Shown piece after piece: positions 17,880 through 26,050 of a stretch of DNA of 52,444 nt (position 1 is its first letter; every line of letters starts with the position of its first letter). The notes beneath the pieces are model-generated. The model was given only the letters and a program-made list of their open reading frames with translations, was not told where the DNA came from and ran no database searches. The DNA comes from Lachnospiraceae bacterium. Lineage in GTDB: Bacteria; Bacillota; Clostridia; Lachnospirales; Lachnospiraceae. The translations under genes and the position numbers were made by a program. The stretch lies in assembly GCA_022799755.1 (NCBI GenBank), contig JAAWOU010000019.1, positions 1 to 52,444 on the forward strand, in the 5' to 3' direction.

Positions 17880-19499
17880 TTAGCGACCCATAGCCGCATC
17901 ATAAGCCTCTTTATAGATTGCTTCCAGACGCTCCAGGCCCATCTCTTTGAGCTTGCCGATATATTCCTCCCAGCTGTCCTCCAGATTCAGCTCTCCGGTG
18001 ACCACGAAAGCCATGTACTCATCCACATAGGGGTTAATGTCTGCGCCGATGGTGGACATCTCTTTCTGCTGATCGTCCGTATAGGTCAGCTTGGGCCAGG
18101 GCACCTGACCGTGCTCGATGAGTTTCAGTCTCTGCTGGTTCAGGTAGACTTCGTCCGGGTCCACATTGGCGGACATGCTTTCCATCCACGCTCTGGGCTG
18201 TACGGAGGGGTGAGCCTGGCCGCCGCCCTGGATGGCCGAGCTGGCACGGACGGTGGTAATATCCTCGCCGTGTCCCTTGTCAAGGAGCCATTCCCATTCT
18301 CCCTGGTCGTTGTACTGATAAGTCTCGCCTTCCACGCCCATCCAGGCCAGCTTACCGCCCTCTTCCGTATAGAACTGATCGGCCCAGGCCACCACTACCT
18401 CGGGACGCTCGCATTTATCGGAGATAGCCAGAGTGCCGCCGGAGATGCCGGGGCTCAGATCCAGGCAGTCGTCCCAGGGAGTCAGCGCAATATAATCCTC
18501 GTCATGGTCACGTCCTACGGTCAGGAACGCGCCTGCGTCAAAGAAAGAACCCAACACATCCCCGGACTGGCCGATGGGCGCCTGCTCATCATGGGACGTG
18601 GTAAAGCTGTTCTTGTACATCAGTCCCTCCTGGTACAGCTTTGTGGCATACGCCAGGAATTCCTTATACTCTTCCGTAGCCGGCACATAGCGCAGCTCGC
18701 CGTCTATGATGCCGTCTTTCCCCGTATTGGGAAAATCCGCGTACTGCAGCAGGAAGAAAGGATTCAGCCAGGAATTGCAGAACAGAGGAATCTCATCGTC
18801 GGGATCTCCGTTTCCGTTGGCATCCTGCTCCTTGAATGCTTTCAGCACTTCGTACAGCTCATCGAAGCTGGTGGGCTCCTTTAAGCCCAGATTGTCCATC
18901 CACTTTTTGTTGATCCAGTAGGCCGGTCTGCTTACACCGGGCAGGTCCACCTGGGGCAGGCCGTAGATATGGCCGTCGGAAGCGGTAATATACTGCCATC
19001 CGTCTCTTTCGTCCAGCAGAGCCGTCAGGTTGGGTGCATATGTTCTGATCAGATCCTCCAGGGGGATCACGATACCCTGCTTTCCGTATTTGTCGGCATC
19101 TAAATTATTCTTTATGAAGATATCGGGATAGTTGTTTCCGTTGATCATGGTGCTGAGCTTCTCGGCCAGCTCCGAATGCAGTACATTGGTAAAGTCTATC
19201 TGGATATTGGTATTCTCCAGGGATTTCTGCATGGCGATATTGTCCGTCATGGTATAGTCGCCGTTCATTCCTGCCACTGCGGTAAAGGTGACGGGCTCTG
19301 CCAGGGGGAAAGTAACGCTTCCTGACACGTCTCCCTCATTCTGATCCGTTCCGGCATCCTCTTGCTTGCTTTCTTCTTTATTGGAAGAATTGTTTTGTTC
19401 AGAACCGGTCGAGGGCTTATCCCCGCCGCCGCAGCCGGCCAGGAGCGTAAGGGACATCGCCGCGGCCAATGTAAGTGCGATCACTTTTTTCAGTTTCAT
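17880..19499 (-). CDS. Extracellular solute-binding lipoprotein, LplA-like
   Basis: A 539-residue lipoprotein with a signal peptide and lipobox (LTLLAGC, Cys23), a Ser/Asn/Glu/Asp-rich linker (about 25-58) and a family 1 sugar-binding fold. It contains the YGLPQVDLPGVSRPAYWINK and DANGNGDPDDEIPLF regions typical of large LplA-type proteins; the latter looks like a calcium-binding loop. It captures an oligosaccharide outside the cell and delivers it to the two permeases encoded downstream. The ligand cannot be read from sequence. A promoter lies about 70 bases upstream. Confidence 0.92.
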   Translation of the reverse strand: MKLKKVIALTLAAAMSLTLLAGCGGGDKPSTGSEQNNSSNKEESKQEDAGTDQNEGDVSGSVTFPLAEPVTFTAVAGMNGDYTMTDNIAMQKSLENTNIQIDFTNVLHSELAEKLSTMINGNNYPDIFIKNNLDADKYGKQGIVIPLEDLIRTYAPNLTALLDERDGWQYITASDGHIYGLPQVDLPGVSRPAYWINKKWMDNLGLKEPTSFDELYEVLKAFKEQDANGNGDPDDEIPLFCNSWLNPFFLLQYADFPNTGKDGIIDGELRYVPATEEYKEFLAYATKLYQEGLMYKNSFTTSHDEQAPIGQSGDVLGSFFDAGAFLTVGRDHDEDYIALTPWDDCLDLSPGISGGTLAISDKCERPEVVVAWADQFYTEEGGKLAWMGVEGETYQYNDQGEWEWLLDKGHGEDITTVRASSAIQGGGQAHPSVQPRAWMESMSANVDPDEVYLNQQRLKLIEHGQVPWPKLTYTDDQQKEMSTIGADINPYVDEYMAFVVTGELNLEDSWEEYIGKLKEMGLERLEAIYKEAYDAAMGR

Positions 19500-19565
19500 A
19501 ATAGCCTCCTTATGTTTTTGTTTGTTGATTCTGTCAGATCAGCGCTTTTCTGTAAACCTGATTAC

Positions 19566-19594
19566 ATTGTATATTTTGCCTGTTTTTTTGGCAA
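19566..19594 (-). promoter_or_regulatory. Promoter of the first transporter operon
   Basis: On the minus strand TTGCCA (19594-19589) and TACAAT (19571-19566) are 17 bases apart, 66 bases before the lipoprotein start. Confidence 0.6.
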
Positions 19595-19684
19595 GAAGCA
19601 GTATTTCACTGCCAGAATTGTACAAATGAAATAACGTTTGCCCTGCAGAATAAGGTAGGAAAACAAGGCGTTTTTATGGGAATC

Positions 19685-19720
19685 ATACATTTCTATCATG
19701 GGAAAATTGAAGAAATGTAT
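19685..19720. promoter_or_regulatory. Inverted repeat upstream of the first transporter, possible operator
   Basis: A perfect 10-bp inverted repeat ATACATTTCT (19685-19694) / AGAAATGTAT (19711-19720) has a 16-base centre and lies about 90 bases upstream of the -35 box of the transporter operon. The place fits an activator site, for example for the nearby AraC-type regulator, but no binding evidence exists. Confidence 0.45.
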
Positions 19721-19792
19721 TCCTGCACGCTGACTGTGACATATGGTAAAGAGAACTTACATATGTGAAATTGCACACATACGATTGTATGG

Positions 19793-19884
19793 GTTATCGT
19801 TCAAGGGTAGTTCCGCCAAGTGTTTTCGTGCGCATTTTGCACGAGCAATCCCAAGCAATCGTTTCGATTGCATTGACAGCAGGC
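19793..19884 (-). repeat. Diverged copy of the MITE-like element
   Basis: Bases 19793-19844 match the right end of the 13409-13551 element in reverse orientation at 47 of 52 positions, including the terminal GTTA and the hairpin TCGTGC/GCACGA. The shared word GACAGCAGGC follows at 19875-19884, after an inserted hairpin (GCAATCG TTT CGATTGC, 19855-19871) absent from the other copy. The other end is missing. It lies 30 bases upstream of the GH35 promoter. Confidence 0.75.
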
Positions 19885-19914
19885 GCATGCAGGAAGAAAA
19901 GCTGTGTCTGTCGA

Positions 19915-19943
19915 TTGTAATTCGGCCTGTGATATGATATGCT
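19915..19943 (+). promoter_or_regulatory. Promoter of the GH35 gene
   Basis: TTGTAA (19915-19920) and TATGCT (19938-19943) are 17 bases apart, 30 bases before ATG 19974. Confidence 0.55.
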
Positions 19944-19973
19944 GTATAGGAATAAAACAAATGAGAGGCAAGT

Positions 19974-21725
19974 ATGAAAACATTTGAAATCAGAGATAAC
20001 TTTTACCTGGACGGGGAGCCCGTCCGGATCATTTCCGGCGCCATCCACTATTTCCGGATCGTCCCGGAATACTGGCAGGACAGGCTGGAGAAGCTCAAGG
20101 CCATGGGCTGCAATACCGTGGAGACCTATATTCCCTGGAATCTCCATGAGCGGGAGAAAGGGAAATTCTCCTTTGAGGGAATCCTGGATATAGAACGGTT
20201 TATGGGACTGGCCCGCGATCTGGGTCTGCATGTGATCTTGCGCCCCTCGCCCTATATCTGCGCGGAGTGGGAGTTCGGCGGCCTGCCCGCCTGGCTCCTC
20301 AGGGAGGACAGCATGCGCCTGCGGGTAAACTATGGTCCTTTCCTGCGCCATGTGGAGGAGTATTATAAGGTACTGCTGCCGAAGCTGGTCCCCTGGCAGT
20401 GCACCAAGGGCGGTCCGGTGATTTTGATGCAGGTGGAGAATGAATACGGGTACTATGCCAACGACAGGACATATATGGAGGAGATCAGGCGCCTGATGCG
20501 GGAGGGCGGCGTGGAGGTGCCCCTGGTGACCTCGGACGGGCCTTACCCGGAGAGCCTGAATGCCGGGAGGCTTCCCGGGGCGCTGCCTACGGGGAACTTC
20601 GGCTCCAGGACCAGGGAGCGCTTCGAGACGCTTCAGAAGTACACGGAGGGAGGGCCCCTGATGTGCACGGAGTTCTGGGTGGGATGGTTCGACCACTGGG
20701 GCAACGGCGGGCATATGCGGGGCAATCTGGAGGAGAGCGTAAAGGATCTGGACGAAATGCTGGAGATGGGGCATGTGAATATCTACATGTTCGAGGGCGG
20801 CACCAATTTCGGCTTTATGAACGGCTCCAATTACTATGACAGGCTGACCCCGGACGTGACTTCCTACGACTATGACGCCGTGCTGACCGAGGACGGCCGG
20901 ATCACGGAGAAGTACCGCAGATACAGGGAGGTCATCGGGAAGCATGCGCCTCTGCCGGAGGTGACGTTTACTGCGCGGATCGAAAGGAAAGCTTACGGAA
21001 AGCTGGAGGCCTGTGAGCGGGTGAGCCTGGTGTCCACGCTGGATACCCTCAGCCGGGGCGTGGAGAGCATGTGGCCTCAGTCTATGGAACGGCTGGGCCA
21101 GAACTACGGCTATATCCTCTACCGCACAAAGCTGCACACGGAGGAGAAGCTTGGTAAGATAAAGCTCTGGGGCGCCAATGACAGGGCGAATATCCTGCTG
21201 GATGATGAGCCGGTTCTGACTTTGTATGACAGGGAACTGCTGGAGGAGCGGGAAGTGAACCGGGAGCTGCCCGCCGGGAAAGAGGCCAGGCTGGACATCC
21301 TTGTGGAGAACATGGGCAGAGTGAACTTCGGCCCTTACATGGAGATACAGCGCAAGGGAATCGACCAGTGCGTGCAGATCAACGGACACATGCACAACCA
21401 CTGGGAGCAGTATCCGCTGCCTTTGGACAATGTGGAGAAGATCGACTTTGACCGGGAATATCTGCCCGGGACACCGGCGTTTTACCGCTTTGTCTTCACG
21501 GTGGAGGAAATCGGGGATACTTTCCTGGACTTTGGGGGCTGGGGCAAGGGATGCGCCTTTGTGAACGGCTTTCATATAGGAAGATTCTGGGAGATCGGAC
21601 CCCAAAAGCGCCTCTATATCCCTGGGCCGCTGTTAAGGCTCGGGGAGAACGAGATGATCCTCTTTGAGACGGAGGGGAAAGCGCCCGGCACTGTGTCGCT
21701 GGAAGAGGAGCCGGATGTGGGCTGA
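19974..21725 (+). CDS. Beta-galactosidase, glycoside hydrolase family 35
   Basis: GH35 enzymes release terminal beta-linked galactose with retention. The 583-residue protein starts with the TIM-barrel domain (about 1-320). The acid/base is expected at Glu157 in QVENEYGYY and the nucleophile at Glu233 in MCTEFWVGWFDHWG. C-terminal beta-sandwich domains follow (about 380-575). There is no signal peptide, so the enzyme should act on imported glycans in the cytoplasm. GAGAGGCAAGT precedes the start. It is divergent from the LplA-type transporter, which suggests that galactose-containing glycans are the transported substrate. Confidence 0.95.
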   Translation: MKTFEIRDNFYLDGEPVRIISGAIHYFRIVPEYWQDRLEKLKAMGCNTVETYIPWNLHEREKGKFSFEGILDIERFMGLARDLGLHVILRPSPYICAEWEFGGLPAWLLREDSMRLRVNYGPFLRHVEEYYKVLLPKLVPWQCTKGGPVILMQVENEYGYYANDRTYMEEIRRLMREGGVEVPLVTSDGPYPESLNAGRLPGALPTGNFGSRTRERFETLQKYTEGGPLMCTEFWVGWFDHWGNGGHMRGNLEESVKDLDEMLEMGHVNIYMFEGGTNFGFMNGSNYYDRLTPDVTSYDYDAVLTEDGRITEKYRRYREVIGKHAPLPEVTFTARIERKAYGKLEACERVSLVSTLDTLSRGVESMWPQSMERLGQNYGYILYRTKLHTEEKLGKIKLWGANDRANILLDDEPVLTLYDRELLEEREVNRELPAGKEARLDILVENMGRVNFGPYMEIQRKGIDQCVQINGHMHNHWEQYPLPLDNVEKIDFDREYLPGTPAFYRFVFTVEEIGDTFLDFGGWGKGCAFVNGFHIGRFWEIGPQKRLYIPGPLLRLGENEMILFETEGKAPGTVSLEEEPDVG

Positions 21726-21805
21726 GCGGCCTTTGGCAGGATCCGGTATTTCGAGACGGCAGCGGCCCCTGGGCCGCAAACCGCCGCATGATTAGGGGAC
21801 GATAT

Positions 21806-22825
21806 ATGAAAAAGGTCTATTTAGAGCTTTTAAGGATAATCGCAATCTTCTTTGTGCTGTTCAACCATACGAGGTCGTTTGGGTATTCCCTTTACGCAAA
21901 TACGGATCAACCGTTTTCCTACTGGGGCTCATTGACGCTGTCCATTCTGTGCAAGGTTGCGGTTCCCGTATTCTTTATGGTGTCTGGGGCGGTGCTGCTG
22001 GGCAGACAGGAGAGTCTGGGGGAGCTGTTCCGAAAGCGCGTCCTGCGGTTTCTGATCGTTATTCTGCTGTTTACGTTTCTGCAGTATTGCCGGATTGTCC
22101 GCGTGCACCCGGAAAACGGATTTCAGATAGGCACATGGCTGCTGTACTGTTACTGCGGAAATATTATAGAGCCCTATTGGTTCCTGAAATCCTATCTCTC
22201 CATGCTGCTGATCCTACCCTTTCTCAGGATTGTGGCAGAGGGGATGAGAGAAAGGGATTATAAGTACCTGTTCGGCATCGGCGCATTTACCACAGCGGTG
22301 GGCCTGGTCCGCATCTATACAGGGTATGCGCTGAACCTGACATTTCCTTTTCACGGGGATATCCTCCTTTATCCGCTGACGGGGTATTTTCTGGCAAACA
22401 AAATGCAGGACGGCAGACTGGGCTTTCTGCGGGATAAAAGGATCACAGGCGCTCTCTTTGCGGGCGTGCTGGCCCTGGCGGTTCTGCAGGCGGATCTGTA
22501 TTTTAAGACAAAGGGGAATTACACGGAGGATTTCCATGCGGTGTTCGTGTGGATTCTGGCCGGGCTGCTGTTTTTATTTGTAAAGGAAATAAGGATAAGG
22601 GGAGACAGGACCCGGAAGATGATCCTGGCAATGGGGAGCTGCACCTTTGGGGTGTACCTGATCGAGGATGTGGTGAGGAATCAGCTGCAGGGTATGGTTC
22701 CGTTTCTGTCTTCATACATGAATCCTCTGTTGGCCTGCATCCTGTTTGTGGCTGCCTGCACCGCCGCAGCCATGGCCGTGATTTATCTTGTGAAGAAGAT
22801 ACCGTATATAGACAGATTGATTTGA
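21806..22825 (+). CDS. Membrane-bound O-acyltransferase, acyltransferase 3 family
   Basis: A 339-residue multi-span membrane protein with about ten hydrophobic segments. The N-terminal YLELLRIIAIFFVLFNHT motif, with the family histidine in FNHT, is typical of the acyltransferase 3 family, which adds acetyl or succinyl groups to sugars, polysaccharides or lipids. The start at 21806 is chosen for the AGGGG 8 bases upstream; the ATG at 21788 has no such site. Its acceptor is unknown. It lies 80 bases after the GH35 gene and 13 bases before the YitT gene, all in the same direction. Confidence 0.85.
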   Translation: MKKVYLELLRIIAIFFVLFNHTRSFGYSLYANTDQPFSYWGSLTLSILCKVAVPVFFMVSGAVLLGRQESLGELFRKRVLRFLIVILLFTFLQYCRIVRVHPENGFQIGTWLLYCYCGNIIEPYWFLKSYLSMLLILPFLRIVAEGMRERDYKYLFGIGAFTTAVGLVRIYTGYALNLTFPFHGDILLYPLTGYFLANKMQDGRLGFLRDKRITGALFAGVLALAVLQADLYFKTKGNYTEDFHAVFVWILAGLLFLFVKEIRIRGDRTRKMILAMGSCTFGVYLIEDVVRNQLQGMVPFLSSYMNPLLACILFVAACTAAAMAVIYLVKKIPYIDRLI

Positions 22826-22838
22826 AAGTGGGGGACAT

Positions 22839-23708
22839 ATGGACGATAAAATGAGGATGCATTGGTCCGCGCGTTCGGTTGCGGCCATTGTCATAGGGAA
22901 TGTTTTGTATGCGCTGACGGTGAAAGTGTTTCTGCTGCCGGCCAATCTCACCAGCGGCGGAGCCACGGGCATTGCGCTGGCAGGCCATTATCTGACCGGC
23001 GCGCCGGTATCCGTGCTTCTGTTTCTGGTGAATCTGAGCATGCTGCTGTTGGGGCTGGTGGTGCTGGGAAAGGCTTTTGCCATGACGACGCTGTTTAGCA
23101 CTTTCCTGATTCCGGCGGCGCTGGAGGTGTTTGACAGGCTTTTGGGAGATTTTGTGCTGACGGAGGATATTCTGCTGTGTACGCTGTTCGCCGGGCTGGG
23201 TGTCGGGTGCTTTTTGGGCATCGTGATCCGGACGGGAGCATCCACAGGCGGTATGGACATTCCGCCCCTGATCTTATATAAATGCTTCCGGATTCCGGTG
23301 TCCGTGAGCCTGTATGTCTTTGACGTATGCATTCTGCTGATGCAGGCGCCGTTTCAGAAAGCGGAAAATATTCTGTACGGAATTTTATTCGTGATGACCT
23401 CCGCCTTAGCGCTGGACAAGACCATGATGATCGGTACCACCCAGACGGAGGTGAAGATCATGAGCAATCAGTCCGAGGCCATCAGGGACGCTATCCTAAA
23501 GCAGCTGGACAGGGGCGTGACCCTGCTGAATGCGGAGGGCGGGTATCTGCATGACAAGAACCAGATGGTATTCAGCGTGATCTCCAACAGAGAGCTGTTC
23601 AAGCTGGAGAAAATCGTCCACGACATCGACCCCTCCTGCTTTATGGTGGTCACCAGGGTCAGCGAGGTGAAAGGGCGGGGTTTTTCTATGGACAAGCATG
23701 CGCTCTGA
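22839..23708 (+). CDS. YitT family membrane protein (DUF2179 C-terminus)
   Basis: A 289-residue protein with about five membrane segments (residues 10-180) showing the YitT motifs LPANLTSGGATGIAL and GASTGGMDIPPLIL, followed by a cytoplasmic DUF2179 domain (about 210-285; LDRGVTLLNAEGGY, DPSCFMVVTRVSEVKGRGF). The family is widespread in Bacillota and its substrate is not established. It begins 13 bases after the acyltransferase gene, so the two share a transcript. Confidence 0.92.
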   Translation: MDDKMRMHWSARSVAAIVIGNVLYALTVKVFLLPANLTSGGATGIALAGHYLTGAPVSVLLFLVNLSMLLLGLVVLGKAFAMTTLFSTFLIPAALEVFDRLLGDFVLTEDILLCTLFAGLGVGCFLGIVIRTGASTGGMDIPPLILYKCFRIPVSVSLYVFDVCILLMQAPFQKAENILYGILFVMTSALALDKTMMIGTTQTEVKIMSNQSEAIRDAILKQLDRGVTLLNAEGGYLHDKNQMVFSVISNRELFKLEKIVHDIDPSCFMVVTRVSEVKGRGFSMDKHAL

Positions 23709-23750
23709 TTTAAGAGGGCATTGTTAAAAAAATCACAGGAGGAAAAGAAA

Positions 23751-24563
23751 ATGGCGCTATTACATGTAAACTGTTTTTCGGATGTGCTGGGAATGTGCGT
23801 GAACATGGACGTGATACTGCCCCAGGAGACCCGGGGACAGATCGGCATGGAGGGGAAAGGGGCGGACGGAAAGTGCAGGACGCTCTATCTGCTTCACGGT
23901 ATGAGCGACGACCAGACCATCTGGCAGAGGCGGACCTCCGTCGAGCGGTATGCCAGCAAGCTGGGAATCGCCGTGGTGATGCCCACTACCCATCTGGCCT
24001 TTTATACGGACACCACCTACGGAATGAAGTACTGGACCTATATCTCCGAGGAACTGCCTCAAATCTGCAGGGGATTCTTCCCGCAGATGTCCGAAAAGAG
24101 GGAGGACACCTTGGCGGCGGGTCTGTCCATGGGCGGTTACGGCGCGTGGAAGCTGGGACTGGGGGCCGGCGAGACGTTCGGAGCCGCGGCCTCTCTGTCC
24201 GGCGCGCTGGACATGGTGGAGGATTACCGCAGGAATGTAGAGGCGGCGGAGGATGCTGAGAGGCTGGCCCTGTTTCGGGGGATTTTCGGCTCGGCGGACG
24301 ACCTGGAGGGTTCGGACAACGATCTGCTTGCCCTGGCAGAGCGGAATGTGGCGGAGAAGAAACCGCTGGCCAGGCTCTATGCCTGGTGCGGCACGGAGGA
24401 TTTCCTGTATCAGGGGAATCTGAAAGCCTGGGACCATGTGAAAAAGCTGGGATACGATTTGACCTGCCGGGAAACAGCGGGAGATCACCAGTGGAAATAC
24501 TGGGACGAGAAGATCCAGGACGTGCTGCGGTGGTGGCTGGAGACGGATTTGGATCTGCGCTGA
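23751..24563 (+). CDS. Esterase of the EstA/esterase D family
   Basis: A 270-residue alpha/beta hydrolase of the putative esterase family (tributyrin and feruloyl/acetyl esterases). The nucleophile is Ser126 in GLSMGGYGAWK, with the oxyanion region LYLLHGMSDDQTIW and a C-terminal Asp (GTEDFLYQ) and His (AGDHQWKYWD) completing the triad. There is no signal peptide, so it should act in the cytoplasm, perhaps removing acyl groups from imported glycans. AGGAGG lies at 23738-23743. It follows the YitT gene by 42 bases and ends before a strong terminator. Confidence 0.9.
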   Translation: MALLHVNCFSDVLGMCVNMDVILPQETRGQIGMEGKGADGKCRTLYLLHGMSDDQTIWQRRTSVERYASKLGIAVVMPTTHLAFYTDTTYGMKYWTYISEELPQICRGFFPQMSEKREDTLAAGLSMGGYGAWKLGLGAGETFGAAASLSGALDMVEDYRRNVEAAEDAERLALFRGIFGSADDLEGSDNDLLALAERNVAEKKPLARLYAWCGTEDFLYQGNLKAWDHVKKLGYDLTCRETAGDHQWKYWDEKIQDVLRWWLETDLDLR

Positions 24564-24660
24564 CAGGAAGGAAAGAAGCCTCCCGGGGCCGGGACAGGGC
24601 CTCTCAGGTCCCAGACCCCGGGGACAGCGGGTTTGCAGGCAGCTATAGGGATATGAACGA

Positions 24661-24702
24661 GGGAAAGCCGGACAATGAGCGCTGACATTGTCCGGCTTTC
24701 CC
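24661..24702. terminator. Bidirectional terminator between esterase and GntR/LacI gene
   Basis: A perfect 17-bp stem (GGGAAAGCCGGACAATG / CATTGTCCGGCTTTCCC) with an 8-base loop sits between two convergent genes. It has no long U tract on either strand. Confidence 0.75.
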
Positions 24703-24722
24703 ACCGCCTATGCCCTGCGTAT

Positions 24723-25793
24723 TTACCGGACGTCCGCGGGAGCCGCCACGGTGCTGCGCACCACCAGAGAGACGTCAGAGAGGATTTTCACAGGATTTCC
24801 GGTAAATTTCCCCTGGAGCAGGCTTAGGAGGAGATAGGCGGTGTTGGCTCCGATTTCCGTGAAGTCCTGCCGGACCGTGGTCAGCTCTCTGGCCACATCC
24901 GGGGAGGCGGTCCAGTCGTCGAATCCCATGACAGACACGTCCTCCGGTATGCGCAGCCCTCTCTCCCGCAGATTGCGGATCATCTTCACTGCCAGCCTGT
25001 CGTTGCAGCAGAAGATGGCAGTGACTTCCCCGGCTCTGATCTGCACTGCCAGAGCGTCGTAGTCTATATTCATGATCAGGCTTTCCTCCGATATGGCATG
25101 CCCGGCCTTGCGCATCATGCTGCAGAAACCGTCGTAGCGCTCCTGCTCGGACTGGAGGAAGAAAAGGTATCCGGCAAACCATATCTTTTTATGCCCGTGT
25201 TCCAAGAGCAGCCGGGCGGCCATGGCTCCCCCGTCGTAATTATTGCAGCCGGAGTAATAGCAGGTATAGCCCGGATCATAGCGGTCCAGGAGCACGAAAG
25301 GAATCTTTCTCTCCTCCAGGTACCGATAGTTTTCGATGCTCTTTGCAGGGTCAAAGGAGTAGAGGAGCAGACCCTCCACATTCAGGTTCAGCATTTTGCG
25401 GATTGCCCCTGCCTCCTGGACAGGATCCGTGTCAATCCACTCCACGATAAGGGAATAGTCGAAAGCGGAGGCCATTGTCTGGGCGCCCCGGATGATCTGA
25501 ATATAGGAGCTGTCGTTGTGGTCCTCGGAATACAGGATCAGGGCGATCAGGCGGCTGGCAGGCTCGGCGCTTACCGGAGAGGTGACGAAAGTCCCCTTAT
25601 GCTTGAGCCTTTTGATATATCCCTCCTCGGCCAGTTCCGTCAGAGCCCTGCGGACAGTGATGGTGCTGACATTATAGATGACGGCGTACTCCGCCTCCGT
25701 GGGGAGCTTTTCGTCAACGGCCAATGTACCGTCCTCGATCTGTTGTTTTATGGATTGTTTCACAATGGCATATTTTGCTGCTTTCGATTCCAT
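24723..25793 (-). CDS. GntR/LacI hybrid transcriptional regulator (AraR-type), copy 1
   Basis: The 356-residue protein joins an N-terminal GntR winged helix (about 8-72; LPTEAEYAVIYNVSTITVRRA) to a LacI-type periplasmic-binding-protein fold for sugar sensing (about 80-350; VSVMGFDDWTAS near the C-terminus). It is closely related to the regulator at 37133-38209 along its whole length. It is divergent from the GH38 gene, and its own likely -10 box (25899-25894) overlaps the shared 14-bp motif, so autoregulation is inferred. Binding of a sugar effector would be expected to release it from DNA. Confidence 0.93.
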   Translation of the reverse strand: MESKAAKYAIVKQSIKQQIEDGTLAVDEKLPTEAEYAVIYNVSTITVRRALTELAEEGYIKRLKHKGTFVTSPVSAEPASRLIALILYSEDHNDSSYIQIIRGAQTMASAFDYSLIVEWIDTDPVQEAGAIRKMLNLNVEGLLLYSFDPAKSIENYRYLEERKIPFVLLDRYDPGYTCYYSGCNNYDGGAMAARLLLEHGHKKIWFAGYLFFLQSEQERYDGFCSMMRKAGHAISEESLIMNIDYDALAVQIRAGEVTAIFCCNDRLAVKMIRNLRERGLRIPEDVSVMGFDDWTASPDVARELTTVRQDFTEIGANTAYLLLSLLQGKFTGNPVKILSDVSLVVRSTVAAPADVR

Positions 25794-25892
25794 TTTCTAC
25801 CTGTGCCTTTCTGTTTGGAATTTACAAACCGGGGGACGTCGGGGGAGGCGGGATGCATCCCCGGTCTCTCTAAGACGAGATTGTATACAAAC

Positions 25893-25922
25893 TATATTAA
25901 AGTATACATTATTAAAATGCAA
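25893..25922 (-). promoter_or_regulatory. Promoter of regulator copy 1 with operator TATATTAAAGTATA
   Basis: On the minus strand TTGCAT (25922-25917) and TAATAT (25899-25894) are 17 bases apart. The 14-base motif TATATTAAAGTATA occupies 25893-25906 and overlaps the -10 box. The same 14-mer occurs at 36311-36324 in the GH78 promoter. Confidence 0.65.
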
Positions 25923-25949
25923 AAAACAAGGTAATTTACTGTAAAATTA

Positions 25950-25978
25950 TTGACTGGCATTAAAATATGTGTTATAAA
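25950..25978 (+). promoter_or_regulatory. Promoter of the GH38 gene
   Basis: TTGACT (25950-25955) and TATAAA (25973-25978) are 17 bases apart, 72 bases before the start codon. AT-rich sequence around it contains partial matches to the shared operator. Confidence 0.65.
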
Positions 25979-26050
25979 TAAGATAAAATATACAATAATA
26001 TATGATATAAAGAGTTCATATGCAAATATTCTTGAAAAAGGAGGTACAAA

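Noticed and set aside
19794..21605. Long minus-strand open frame of 603 codons
   Set aside because: Antisense to the GH35 gene, which has clear catalytic motifs; the antisense product is His/Leu/Pro-rich and matches no family.
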